The notes below the pieces were generated by a model. It saw only the letters and a list, made by a program, of their open reading frames with translations, searched no databases and was not told where the DNA came from. A program made the position numbers and the translations under genes. Positions 50,252 through 61,605 of a DNA stretch of 64,000 nt are shown piece after piece (within the stretch, counting starts at the first letter, position 1; each line of letters opens with the position of its first letter). Origin of the DNA: Hydractinia symbiolongicarpus (Eukaryota; Cnidaria; Hydrozoa; Anthoathecata; Hydractiniidae); contig NC_079878.1 of NCBI RefSeq assembly GCF_029227915.1, forward strand, positions 11,656,001-11,720,000, read 5' to 3'.

Positions 50252-52541
50252 ATGTCAACATCTTTAACGTCAGTATTGTCAATGACAACGTCAACAATAT
50301 CAGCTATGTTAGCGACAGAACCTACGTCAACGACATCAGCTTCGTCAGCGACATCAGCTTCGTCAATAAAGTCAATTGCGTCAGCAAAGTCAGCTTCGTC
50401 TGCAAAATATGCAGTTAGTGATGGCAAAACAGATTCCAAAAAGCCATTTGGAAGCAAGGTAGGTTACTTAATATGATTCCACAAGGAGAACAAGAAATTT
50501 TTGTTGACTTGCCCTATTTCTCATATAAACATGCATTTTAATTTTTAGATTTGCCCCAATTGTTCTACCTTGAATGCATCTGCTTGTGGTCACTGCCGAC
50601 AATGTGGTGAAAAATTTGAAAAGAAAAGTAGGAAGCGTGCATTAAACATTCCTAAAAACACGACCCGGAACGACCAAATCCAATTGTTAGAAAAAAGGGT
50701 AAGTAATGTTATTTCTTCATTCCTAAGCATGGTATAAATAAAAAACTATGGACAACTATGGTTGTAGAAATATTTTGATTTTTCGTAATAAACAACTGTT
50801 ATTGTGTGTGTTTATATTCCCAGGCCCCTCTCTAAAAATGTTTTAACCATTTGACTTAAATCTGCAGTGAACAATATTCTTTTAGGCAAATATTTTGAAC
50901 ATGCAGCACAACATGCACGTATTAGTTTTGTATGGAAAGATGAATCCCTCTGGCAGGATGACATTGACATCTTTTAGCACAGAAGGATTTGCAACAGACA
51001 TAAAAGAGAGTTACTCTGGTCAGTTGATCCAAAGCGTGTTTGCGGAAAGTTTAAAAGGTATAGTAAATTTTTCATTGTGTGTAACAGTGCACATCATTTT
51101 TACAAATTTTGAATCCCAAACATATTATTTTCAGATGAGTTTAAAAAAAATGTTACAGAAGAAAATGAACAGAACGCTGTAGGTAATAAGGGTAAGACAA
51201 TTTTAATGACAATCATCTTGTTTTGATATTTCTATATTCTTCCCCTTCCTTTCATTTTTTTAATTCAGCTTGTTCAAAGTGGGTTAGGAAAGTGACCAAC
51301 AGAATTGTCTTTTTGACGTTGTGAACATTTTATTTCAGTAACCAATAATCTTGAAGTAACTTCTCCAGAATTACAAAACGAGGAACTGCCAGGCACTAGC
51401 GAAGGTAATAAAAAAAAATTTTAATGTAAAAGTTCATTCGCTTAGGTTTTTTGTATATATATATATATTGTTAAATCTAGTTTAAACATTTAAATTGCTC
51501 AAATTCAATTTTTTTTAGCTACAAATGCACATACCTCTGTGGAACTTGATATGAACGTACATGCAGATAGTAATTGTCAAAGTAAGTTGGGTTACTTGCA
51601 TGAAAATTAATTTTTGCATTTTTTTAGTTTTATTTCTCGATACCCACATAAATTTGGACTAAAGAGTTGCGTATAAATTTTTATTGAAATTGTAAATTGC
51701 AACTTATTGCTCTTATGTCTGCATTATTTCTATTCAGTTTTAAACAGCTCCTCTACTGCTGAAGACAAGGTAGATTTTAGAACTGATGTTGCATTGGAGT
51801 GTAAGTATTTAACTGATATATTTTCAAAATATGACATGCAAATTCTCCCACTAAATAAAATGTAAAGCAACATCCAGAAAGTCACAATATCAATTTATAT
51901 TTGATTAGTTTTATGACAGACAGTCAATATTTAAGTAATAGTTGGTGGCCAGTGAAAAAATCCATAGTTCACAAGTTCTTTATACATCATTGCGTGTATC
52001 TCATTATTTAAGGTACCATTTTGACAGACAGATGTATACAGGTATTATAATATATATATATAATATATATTATTTGTTTTCAGCAGTGGATGCTATTGAT
52101 CAAAATGAAGACAATTCTACAGGATTGACAGTAATAGATGTCAGGGAAGGTATATAATTTTAAATTTAAATTGTGTCTTAATACGATAAAATGCTTAGAA
52201 CTCAGCATATCCAATTGTGTGTTTTAGCACCTACGAAAAATGACTTAAAGAAAAATGACATTTTGGCTGTTTATGCCCCAGAGGAAGATGATGAAAAGTT
52301 TTGGCTGATGCGTATAAATAAATTAACCAAGACTTTTATTCATGGGAATTGGTTTAACCAAACTGGAACGAATAATGAGTATGGATTGGGTGACAACTGT
52401 AGAATAATCTATAAAAATGTAATCCGCAGGGGTAAACCACTGGGGCATTTTTTTTTGGTAGATATGGCATGCGAGCATGGTGTATATAGGTTAAGTTCTG
52501 CACTAAGTTATATGATCACTAATGCTGTTGATAACATATAA
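50252..52541 (+). CDS. KDZ-element accessory gene: zinc-ribbon-like and C-terminal globular domain
   Basis: Nine exons: 50252-50458, 50549-50698, 50886-51057, 51135-51182, 51339-51404, 51519-51581, 51738-51800, 52084-52149 and 52228-52541. All junctions are GT-AG with matching phase, giving 382 aa without interruption. Exon 1 is Ser/Thr/Ala low-complexity (residues ~1-69). Exon 2 has CPNCSTLNASACGHCRQC, a compact zinc-ribbon-like Cys cluster, then Lys/Arg-rich sequence. Exon 3 has a conserved-looking VLVLYGKMNPSGRMTLTSF block. Five small exons of 48-66 nt, all phase 1 to phase 1, encode acidic linkers. The last exon (about 105 residues) has ILAVYAPEEDDEKFWLMRI and HGNWFNQTG, reminiscent of SH3/Tudor/BAH-like folds; this is a guess. 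It has no catalytic motif and may bind DNA or chromatin for the transposon. Confidence 0.7.
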
Positions 52542-52559
52542 AATTCTATTGTAGTCTTT

Positions 52560-55500
52560 AAAGTTTAATGAACTCTCAAAGGTTTTACCTTTTTGTTTCT
52601 TCAGATTTTGCAGTCTAATAATTTGTCATCCTATCAGGTAGCCCATGGAAATTAGCTTGTCACTAGTTACAGCCACCATCTAAGGTTCAGACAATAGACA
52701 TTATACTATAAATTGCGATTTGCTCTTAACATTAATCATCATTGCAATTTCGTTTTGTTATCCGTTGTATCTTGAGAACTTCCAGTCCAGGTTTTTTTAT
52801 ATTTTTGCACAAAAAGTTTTTGTATATAGATTTATTTTTATTTTGTATGTATTTTGTACGTGTTTATTTTCATTTTTGATAGCAATACGTTTGGCATGGA
52901 AGTTCACAATGTGTGTATTTTCTTTGTTTCCCAGAGTTTGTCCAAAAGAATTCAAGTTTTTTTTCATTTTGGCTCCAAATATTGCACTAAAACGCTATTG
53001 TTATCGGCTCTTATTCCATCCAAAACTTGGAAGAGTGAGGTAGAGAAAAATGTTTTTATAATTTTAAAAATATAAAAGTTTATCATTGCTGAATAATAGA
53101 GGAATACGGCTTAGTATACGAAAGAATATCTCCAAGGCTGAAACTAGATTTCCCGCTGGCAAAACTTACCGTAGTTCGCCTGACCAAACTTTTTCTCTAT
53201 ACTCACATTTTGAGTTTTGTTGAGTTTTGAATAATATAGGAGCGGGGAAGGTAAAGAAAATTTCTTTAATTGAGACCGACGGAATGCGACTAAATTTATG
53301 CATTGTTGATTAAAAAATGCTCCCCCGACTAACCTTAAGCCCGTTTTTTGTATCTATAGCGTATATACTACCTACGCTCTCCGTCGCATTGAGAATGGCG
53401 AGTTAAGCGGCGGGTCAACACGAGAAGCGACGTGGGAAATTTAAGATAACCCCGCCCTAATATTAATCCTGAACTCCGGCATAACTTTCAAGGTTCAGCC
53501 CCACTGCGGTATAATTCTTATTCTTTTTTTAAGTGACTCATAAAATAAAAACATCGCGCCACAAGTAAAAGAGCGCATTACATGAGCAAGCAAAAATTCG
53601 AAATCAAGCTGGGCTATGCTTATCCAAACAATACAAGCAGACTTAGAATAATGCTTACGTTATGCTTATTGCAGAAACAAATTATAAACTTAAACGCTCC
53701 CTCGTATAAGATGAAAATGGTCTTGTTTTTAGTGTTTACAAAACAACCACAAAACGTAAAACGAGGTGCAGGCAATATAGTAATTCAGTCTAAGACTTTT
53801 AATATATTAATTGGGATAAGAGCACTTTAGGAACTTTAAGTTTAATACATTTGAAAACAAGAAATTTTAGGAAAGATTAACTTTTGACATAACATACCAC
53901 AACAAATAGTAAACAACAAATAGCATTGTTACAAAGAATATATTTATATATACAATCTTCATATTAAAATATTTACAATTGAATTTGGTGTGTCACTAAA
54001 ACATAATTTTCCTACAGCACCTAATTCTAATACAGCTCCTGTAAATTTCTTTGGCTTTAGTTTATTGCACTATTAAAAAGTCCAAAGCAATTTTCAAATT
54101 GAAAAAAATTGAAACAGTCTGTCAAATAAAATTTTAAAATAAAATAAGATTCAACCTTAAAATTACAAAAATTTTGGAAAGCTTACCTGGAACCAAACTG
54201 CGTAAATCAGGGCTATCAATAAGGGGAGAGCAAAGGCTCACTCAATTCTGAGAAATGAGAAACTAGTTTTGCCATTAATTCCCCCCCCCCAAAAAAAAAT
54301 TCTGGCTGAGCAATATGAATTTATCTCACATGGAAATCAATGTTCTCTTTCTTATTATTTTCAGTAAAAAAGAACCAAAATAAATAAAAAAGACTGTGAT
54401 AAAATATGCGTTTATAATCTTATTCTATTTATTCAGATTGCTCGACCAGTTTAAATTATTGTAACCTTGGGAAACGATGTATTTTTCTGGTGTTATTTTC
54501 TTATTGATAAGCCTGATAAATATATTTACGGCAGCACTAAAATATTTTGTATGTCCCGGACTATTGTGAAAACAATTACTTAATTTTGTAAACATACAGA
54601 CATACACACCCTTTTTATTTTCCCACTTTGCAAAACAAACATATGTTTTGCGCAAAAAGAGTAAAAACCACAGAAATAATAACTGAAAAAAAATGAACTT
54701 GAAATGGAGCCTAGCTAAGTACAGTTAGCGCTCACAATAAAAACAGAGAATAAAATATGACAGACTCACTTTTGTAATTAGAAATAATACCAACCAAACA
54801 TATTTTGAGGGTGGTCAAAACAAAAAACATAAGGGGCCATAACAAACGAGGTTTGTTACGCCTAGGAGATTTCGTCTATTAACATCCCCACACACCCAGC
54901 CACTCCCTTAATGGATACTTTTATTCCTAACCCCAGAATCCACCCAAAAATTAACTATATACACATTGAACTTCTGATCGACAGAACAAACCCTTGTAAC
55001 AAGCTTGCAGAGAGCGGAATTTGATACTGGAAAATGAACCTGTCATGGATGACATTTGCCATTGTTCAAATAACCAAGAAACTTTATCCCATACCTTCTG
55101 CCTTTGTGGTTTAACTGCACAGCAAAAACACAAAGAAAAAAAGCCATGACCATGACTCATGCTTAAACAGATTTTCACCATGAAATAAATATCTTTAGCA
55201 AATTTATCTCAACCCTGACCACTACACCTTTTGCTGAAAAAACCCGCTAAGCGTCACAAACCTATTTTGTTGCCTGCCCCTAGCTAGCTATATAGGCAGA
55301 TTTCTTTGTTTACATTTTCAGTGGTCCTCTAACATATGTGTGCTCTATGATGCTTTTGTAAGAAAAATCTGCTAGAAATTTTTTATTTTAGCAAGATCTA
55401 GCTAGCATATTATTGCATGCCACACGAGGAGATGTCAGTTGCTGAAACTAAACAAAGAAAACTGTCTGTGTTTAGCTAGAAATTAGACTATAAGTAACAC

Positions 55501-55910
55501 AAAAATCGACATATAGTTATATAAGATTGTGCTATAAAGCATCGTCTGGTATTCTTCTCTGAAGAGTTATCAAACACCTATCAGTGATATCCGTTATTAG
55601 CTTATAGCTGGCTAGCTAGCTAACAACATACCACCATCACAACTTTTGCAACCCAGACAGCCATTCCTTTTTTCACTTTCTTCTTCTCTCTGACCTTTTA
55701 AATTTAAGCAGACTGGCTATAGCTAAACTAGATCTTTGTGGATAATTTCACAATACTTCTTTTTACGGTCCTTAAGTCGCCAACTGCGAAGGAAGGGCAG
55801 TATAGGATTCGTTCAAATCAGGAAGTTGTGGCTTCCACAGCTCAGTACACCATCTTTCTTTTTTGCAATAAACGGATTGATTAGTTGACGAAAACATAAC
55901 AAAGCTGATA
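52560..55910. other. KDZ element right-hand noncoding part
   Basis: No supported gene. The plus-strand ORF at 52720-53043 is a hydrophobic low-complexity reading, and the minus-strand ORFs at 54425-55181 have no domain. A CCCCCCCCCC run followed by A's lies near 54282-54298. TAGC-rich words occur at 55281-55293 and 55610-55622. Confidence 0.45.
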
Positions 55911-55916
55911 TCAGCT

Positions 55917-56035
55917 ATTATATCCATTTTCGCTAGAAATGGATATTATATTCATTTCATGAACCCGTGCATATGGATATAATATCCATTTTGCATTATC
56001 GCTATTATATCCATTTTTCTTAGGTGACTATGTTG
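55917..56035 (-). repeat. Right terminal inverted repeat of the KDZ element
   Basis: Reverse complement of the left repeat with a few differences. Half-sites are ATTATATCCA at 55917 and 56004, a 15-bp palindrome at 55974-55988, and a second at 55940-55954 with one base changed (TTCA for TCCA). Confidence 0.85.
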
Positions 56036-56042
56036 AATAATA
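56036..56042. repeat. Target-site duplication, right copy
   Basis: AATAATA, identical to 41612-41618. Confidence 0.65.
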
Positions 56043-56849
56043 ACTATACAAATTCGAATTTACTTTTTCGTGAATTTTCTTTGATCTTACAATAGGTTTT
56101 TTTTTTATAAGATCACTGAAGCTGGGTGTACTTATTTTTTGTTGAAATTGTTTTTATTATGTTCTTAAACAATCTGCAAAAGCGTATGAAAGTGTCATAT
56201 TTAAATTTCTGAAAACTATTTACAGCTTTTCGTTCTTAACCCAGATCTGGCTGTAAAATGCGATCATTATTGTTACATATATGTCTTTTACGAGAAAGCG
56301 ACATGACCCTACTTTGTCTTCTTTTCATAAATTTTGCTAAGCTTAAAAGTGGATTGAGACTTCGAATAGTGTTAATATGTTCTCAGCCTAGTGCTACATC
56401 ATGATGTCCTACATATTACATCACCGTAACTCAATTCATTGTGACTGTCAGCTTTCAAAGGGGTATATATAAACAGCTGGGTGGTGATTATAGGTGCGAT
56501 TATATCGGTTTGCAGACAGACAATGAGTACTATGATGTAGATTGCCTAAATTTGTCAGCATAACTTCGATTAACTAGCATTCTATCAGCAGACCAAATTT
56601 AACCATAAACACACAAAAATACGGTCTTACATGAGTCAAAATTCTCAGCCTTGGTTATTCCCTTTTGTTTTTGTTTTTTCATAAAGATATCTGCAAAGTC
56701 TTTCTAAAAAAATATATATCACATAGAAGCGTTATATAAAAATCTCACAGTGTAGTGAAGATATTATTAGTTATGAAAAAATAAAAATAAAAGATAACAA
56801 CTCCAGTCAAAATAAAACCTAAAAAGGTTTTTAAATCTTTGTCCACCAA

Positions 56850-58379
56850 TTAATCTTCAAGATATGAAAGTGTTACAGCACAAACCTGTATTTCCCTCTT
56901 TACTTTCTCTTTTATTTCTACCAAATCATCCTCAATCAGCTGTAGAGCTGTTTTATCATCACTCACGACTGTAAAACCAACAACAAATTCCTGAGTGCTG
57001 TCTTCGAATGATACGTTAACTGTACAAAAGTGCAAATCATGATTTTCAAGTATCTTTAATACAGACGGCATGGATATCACCTTTCTAAACCCATCTTTAA
57101 TCAGATCTCTTAATCCATTGGTCAATGTTATCTTGTGATTGTATATCTTATAGTATATATGAATTGAAGCAAATTTGCACCCCCGGCAATCAACAGAAAC
57201 TGTAATATTCGCGTTTTCCAATATTTTGTTTAGCTCATCTTCACATACTTTCTGTAGTTCAGATCGCAAATTTTGTGATTCCACAGAATCCATTTCTGTA
57301 TAGCAGTCTGGAACAATATTTTCCCTTGATTCTATGTGTAGCGTCGCTTTTATATAATTACTTTTTTCAATATATACGTCCATTTCCTTCAGTTTAATTT
57401 GAAATGGTACTATCCGACCACTGGCAGTTAATTTGTTGGTCAACAACTTTCTAACCTTTCTCATGAAATTCTCTCGGAATGATTTATAACATTCTGAGTC
57501 ATACATTTCAAATCTTTCTAGGAGTACAGAAATTTCATTTTGGCCTAACTTTAGCAAGGAATAATTGACATTGACAGGACATGAATATCGCAGGTACGGT
57601 ACTTCTAGATTAACTAACCCAGCGAAATTATTCCAATAAAAGTCTTTCGTTGTAAGACGCACTAACTCAATTTTGAGTTTTTTAATGTCATAATTTTTTT
57701 GATTTATTTCACCTTTTGTTAGTAAAAAGGTTAATAACTTCTCAATAGCATCTGTACCATCTTTAGTATTTCGATGAAAATCCAAAGCAACTTGCTCAGA
57801 CGGATTAGTTTCAATTTTTTGACATACTTCTGGTACTAAATGTGAGTAACCATCTTTCAACGCTTTAATCATCAGCACGTGCTTTTTATTCGCCTTATAT
57901 GTACAGCAGTGGAAACACAAAAAGCATTTCAGGCAAATACCACAACATACTTTTAAGCTCGTACAGGGAATTTTAACTGAATGTATAATTCTGTCACGTT
58001 TTAATGGCACATAAGGCTTGGAATTAGAAGCGAATATAGGAATATTACTTAGAAAATCACAAAGCAATGTTATATCAAAATAGTTGCATTTAATTTTTGG
58101 CTTGATGTCAGTCAAATCCCCTGATGATGTAATTAGGTGTTTGTTGTTGTTAAAGTCTAAGCTTTTGATTTCTTTCCGAAGATTATAATGAGCTTGAAAG
58201 TTTTTTAAAACTTTAGGAAATACTTCACAGGGGTCAGTAAGGCTTTCCTCTTTAGCAATATCCACATTCTTCAACATCCATCTTAACAAGGACAGGAGCA
58301 CGTATTTGCCAATACAACAAAAACATTTGACCTTACACTGTAGCTCGTGTAATTGCTCGTTTGTTTCAACAGCATTCAT
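56850..58379 (-). CDS. Uncharacterised 509-residue Cys-rich protein
   Basis: Single long open frame from ATG 58379. An acceptor (TTTCTTGTAG) lies just upstream, so a 5' UTR intron is likely. N-terminus: Cys-rich helix (HELQCKVKCFCC). Residues ~60-140: a helical region with CNYFDITLLCDFLSNIP and, later, RDRIIHSV, which faintly recalls DZIP3-type HEPN domains (low confidence). Residues ~143-165: a dense Cys cluster, SLKVCCGICLKCFLCFHCC, that could bind metal or be palmitoylated. Residues ~260-500: two or more alternating beta/helix blocks (KATLHIES..., NITVSVDCRGCKFASIHIYY, TVNVSFEDS...FTVVSDD), like repeated alpha/beta modules. No transmembrane helix or signal peptide is clear. The neighbouring decayed gene at 61606-63670 has a similar layout, suggesting a local family. 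Confidence 0.6.
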   Translation of the reverse strand: MNAVETNEQLHELQCKVKCFCCIGKYVLLSLLRWMLKNVDIAKEESLTDPCEVFPKVLKNFQAHYNLRKEIKSLDFNNNKHLITSSGDLTDIKPKIKCNYFDITLLCDFLSNIPIFASNSKPYVPLKRDRIIHSVKIPCTSLKVCCGICLKCFLCFHCCTYKANKKHVLMIKALKDGYSHLVPEVCQKIETNPSEQVALDFHRNTKDGTDAIEKLLTFLLTKGEINQKNYDIKKLKIELVRLTTKDFYWNNFAGLVNLEVPYLRYSCPVNVNYSLLKLGQNEISVLLERFEMYDSECYKSFRENFMRKVRKLLTNKLTASGRIVPFQIKLKEMDVYIEKSNYIKATLHIESRENIVPDCYTEMDSVESQNLRSELQKVCEDELNKILENANITVSVDCRGCKFASIHIYYKIYNHKITLTNGLRDLIKDGFRKVISMPSVLKILENHDLHFCTVNVSFEDSTQEFVVGFTVVSDDKTALQLIEDDLVEIKEKVKREIQVCAVTLSYLED

Positions 58380-58399
58380 TTTATATTTGCACTACAAGA

Positions 58400-60870
58400 A
58401 ATAAACAACATCTGTTTTAGAATACATAATTAAGAAGCTTATCAGAAACTCGTTGTATTAATGTAGAGACAAAACATCAACTCAAGAGGAATTACAACTC
58501 AGACTTTGTTGTTTTAAATATAAAAAAATTTATGGTATAGTTGGGTTTCGATTGCCAGAAGTTAAACATTGACTTTGAAGCCTAATTCATAAAGAAATTG
58601 AGCTTAAAAGCTACACAATTCAAACTTCAATAGCAATACACTTATATAAAAATAAACACGTCAATAGTTACACTATCGTAAACTTAATAAAAAGTTATGC
58701 AAAAAGTAAGTTCTAAGGTTTTGTTACAGATCGAAATGAAGATCAAAATTACAAACAATGGTAAAGTCACCTTTTTTTTAAAAGTATGAAATCTCAAATA
58801 CCATTTTCCAACACGTCAAAACCATTGCAAATGGGTCATGATTTCATAATTTTGTTATTAAGAGTCTTCCTAATAAAAAAAATAAGCCAGATTTGAAATA
58901 TCTCTGCACTGAAAGTAATTTGATCGGGATTTCTCACATTTTTCAAGTAGTACAAAAATCAGTTATACACACCATTCAGAAAAACGTAATACTTGTGCAA
59001 TAAAAAAGTCCTTTATTCTTTTTTTTCACTTAAGAGGTTACAATAAAATTTAATGATAAAAAATGCTGAAAACAAAAACAATATTTTTTGTGTAGAATAT
59101 AAATAGTGTCTTAAATTTTTACAAAAGAAGACGTAAGCACTCCAACCTTCGAACATTGTTTTTAATTTTATTCTTAACTCTGGTACATAAAGCGTTTAAA
59201 AACAGAAGCTAGTTTTCAGTGATAGGTAAATCTTTTTTTACTGTTATTATAACAAAAAATGTTCCAAACAGAAAAAAAATACAAATGTATTTACCAAATA
59301 CAAGGTGAATAAAAAACAAAATTTAAAGTAAAACTTTTTAGAATATATCCATCATCAGTGCTTTCAATGGGTAAAAGTAAAAAAACATTTATCTGCATAT
59401 ACACAGTTAAAAACAGTGTTAACTTCAGAGCGATAGGTTTTCGGTGCATGGAGAATATTAACCGCAGCACCTAAAAACTACCGTTCCAGATAGAACTTTA
59501 AAGTCTCATTCATAGCGTTACGAAACACCACATTGAATATTCAAATGCAGTCAAAACAATTGAGGCTTTTTAGAAATGGCTGACGTGATGCAATTAACAC
59601 TAATCGTTTTTAACTGTATATATATGTAGATAAATGTTTTTAATTTTTACTCTTTTAAGGATATTTTCCGAAAAGCTTTTGCTTTAAAATATGAAACATT
59701 TTTTTTCTATTTCTTCCCCCAACATTAACTTAAGGCAAATATTACTAACACATTTAACAAATACATCCATAGTTTTAAAAGTGATACAAGCAGTACCATG
59801 CACGCAAGTAAAAACATTACATAATTGCACAAAGAAATGTTAAACCACTTAAAAAGTTTAAATACTTTATAAATAAAATAACAAACCACCTGAAATCTGA
59901 GACAATTAACAGCCTTTTTAAAAAAGTTCTATACAAATAACATAAGAAATATCCTGTTATACATTTGTCAAGAGTCTGTGCAATATATTGCAAGAAAAAA
60001 GCAACACCATATATTTTAGGCTAATTTACGATATCCACAAACCATGTCTAAATTTAATGGACACGGGGCTTTTTGACGATCAATTTTTTATTTTGCTCTA
60101 TTTTATACCTAATACGCAATATTTTATAACAGGGTCAATTTTTTGGAAATGCGGCTCATTTGGGTGACAAGGCAAATTCCATTTTAAAATGTAGAAAACT
60201 TATTAGGGAGTATGAAGATAAATACTAACATGCATTTTACAATTGTCTTGTAGCAGTTTACAGACCAAAAGATGTGAAAAGCAAAAACTACTTGCACCAC
60301 TGGATAGAATTTTAAAAGTGGATGGGAAACGGTTTACATGTCAAATTAACTTGTTACATTACATTGTGTCATAGTCTGTTAAATGCTGAATTTCAGAAAA
60401 GATAAATGGCATTACTATAAAATGAGTGCAAGTGTGAGCCACTAATTATAACTCATGGTTCACTTTTTTGAAAAAAACACTATCTTCATGGCGATTACAT
60501 AAATATTGCCTTATTCTTTCGCAAAAAGAACATTTAAAAGCCCTATCCTTAAAACAAAATCTTTCAATTCAGGTAAAACGTGTTGAATAACTCAAAAAAT
60601 TCCGAAACGCTCTAGCTTAAATTGTCGTATAAAAATTCCAAAAAGAAAAATTTTTTGTAAAAATCTTTAAATCTTTAAAATAAATTAAAAATATATATAA
60701 AATTACTTACTAAATGCACTTCAAAAGCAAACTAAAGTCAAATTACACCATTGAGAAATAATTTTCAAAAAATAATACAAAAATACATAAAGATGCACTT
60801 GTTTCGTCGTCCAACACCATCATTTGTTTGAACATAATGCACATACCAATTTACAAATATTGCCCAAAAT
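58400..60870. other. Intergenic or UTR, no gene recognised
   Basis: A/T-rich with long A and T runs and no credible ORF. It may hold the promoter of the 509-residue gene and 3' UTR of the gene to the right. Confidence 0.45.
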
Positions 60871-60877
60871 TCTTTTA

Positions 60878-61192
60878 TTGACAGTAAGTGGTCTTATCTG
60901 CCAGAACTGAACTGCTAGTGCTGAAAAAGAAAAACAAATCAAGGTCATTATAAAACCAAAATAAGCAAACGTGGACATTGTGCATATTACACATTAAAAT
61001 TTCAGCAGGCAATACAAAGTCTTTCAACTTATTATTTCCTAGGACTGTGTCTACAAACACCAAACACATAATGTACCTGAAATATTTTCCACAATAATGA
61101 CACTTTCCATCACGGTTAACATAATGAATTTTTTTAATCACTTTAGGAAGCTTTCCTGTCGCAGCTAACATCTGTGTTAGGCTTGCACTCTA
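60878..61192 (-). CDS. Putative 3' exons of an unrecognised minus-strand gene
   Basis: Two exon-like frames on the minus strand. At about 61079-61192 one reads TQMLAATGKLPKV and a C-x2-C pair (GKCHYCGKYFR), ending at a GTACAT donor. At about 60878-60921, after a TTTTTCAG acceptor, a short exon ends in KTTYCQ and a stop. They may belong to the pseudogene at 61606-63670 or to another gene. Support is splice consensus and composition only. Confidence 0.35.
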
Positions 61193-61605
61193 ACAGATAA
61201 AATAGTTTAAAAATTACACAAGCTTTCTTGCTAAAATTGTTGCAAGAATTGTTGATAAGCACATTTATTTGTCAATTAATTTTTGGCTAAAAACACATAT
61301 ACGATAATTACAATTCCGAAGAAATGTTAAAGCTCTTAAAACATGTAGCCAGCTTAAAGTTTCATATTGGCAATGAAGTATGACATGTTAAGATTTCATA
61401 AGGATAAATATTATTAATCTATGAAATAAATATGTTGTCTAATAAAGAGACCGACGAAATTTAGAAATGTATTTCTATACCTGGGCACCAGTCAAAGATT
61501 TGTGCGAATTATCGTAAAAATCTAAAAAGAAAGGGAAAATAACAGAAAGTATAATGCCTTTGCTTTTATAATGACTGGCTTTTCTATTTTGTCATGCAGT
61601 TACAG

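Larger units (their letters stand above)
41619..56035 (+). mobile_element. 14.4-kb KDZ-type DNA transposon
   Basis: The element is bounded by ~120-bp terminal inverted repeats (41619-41739 and 55917-56035) that start CAACATA and end TATGTTG, flanked by a perfect 7-bp duplication. Inside, on the plus strand, are a multi-exon transposase gene with CxC zinc clusters and KDZ catalytic motifs (43523-48385) and a second nine-exon gene (50252-52541). Between them is a 109-bp minisatellite. A smaller MITE is nested at 42571-43286. KDZ elements (Kyakuja-Dileera-Zisupton) are known as very large cut-and-paste transposons. The transposase looks broken in this copy. Confidence 0.8.

Noticed and set aside
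52720-53075. Phe/Tyr/Ile-rich plus-strand ORFs after the accessory gene
   Set aside because: Hydrophobic low-complexity readings of T-rich DNA. They begin after the stop and 3' region of the accessory gene and have no motif.
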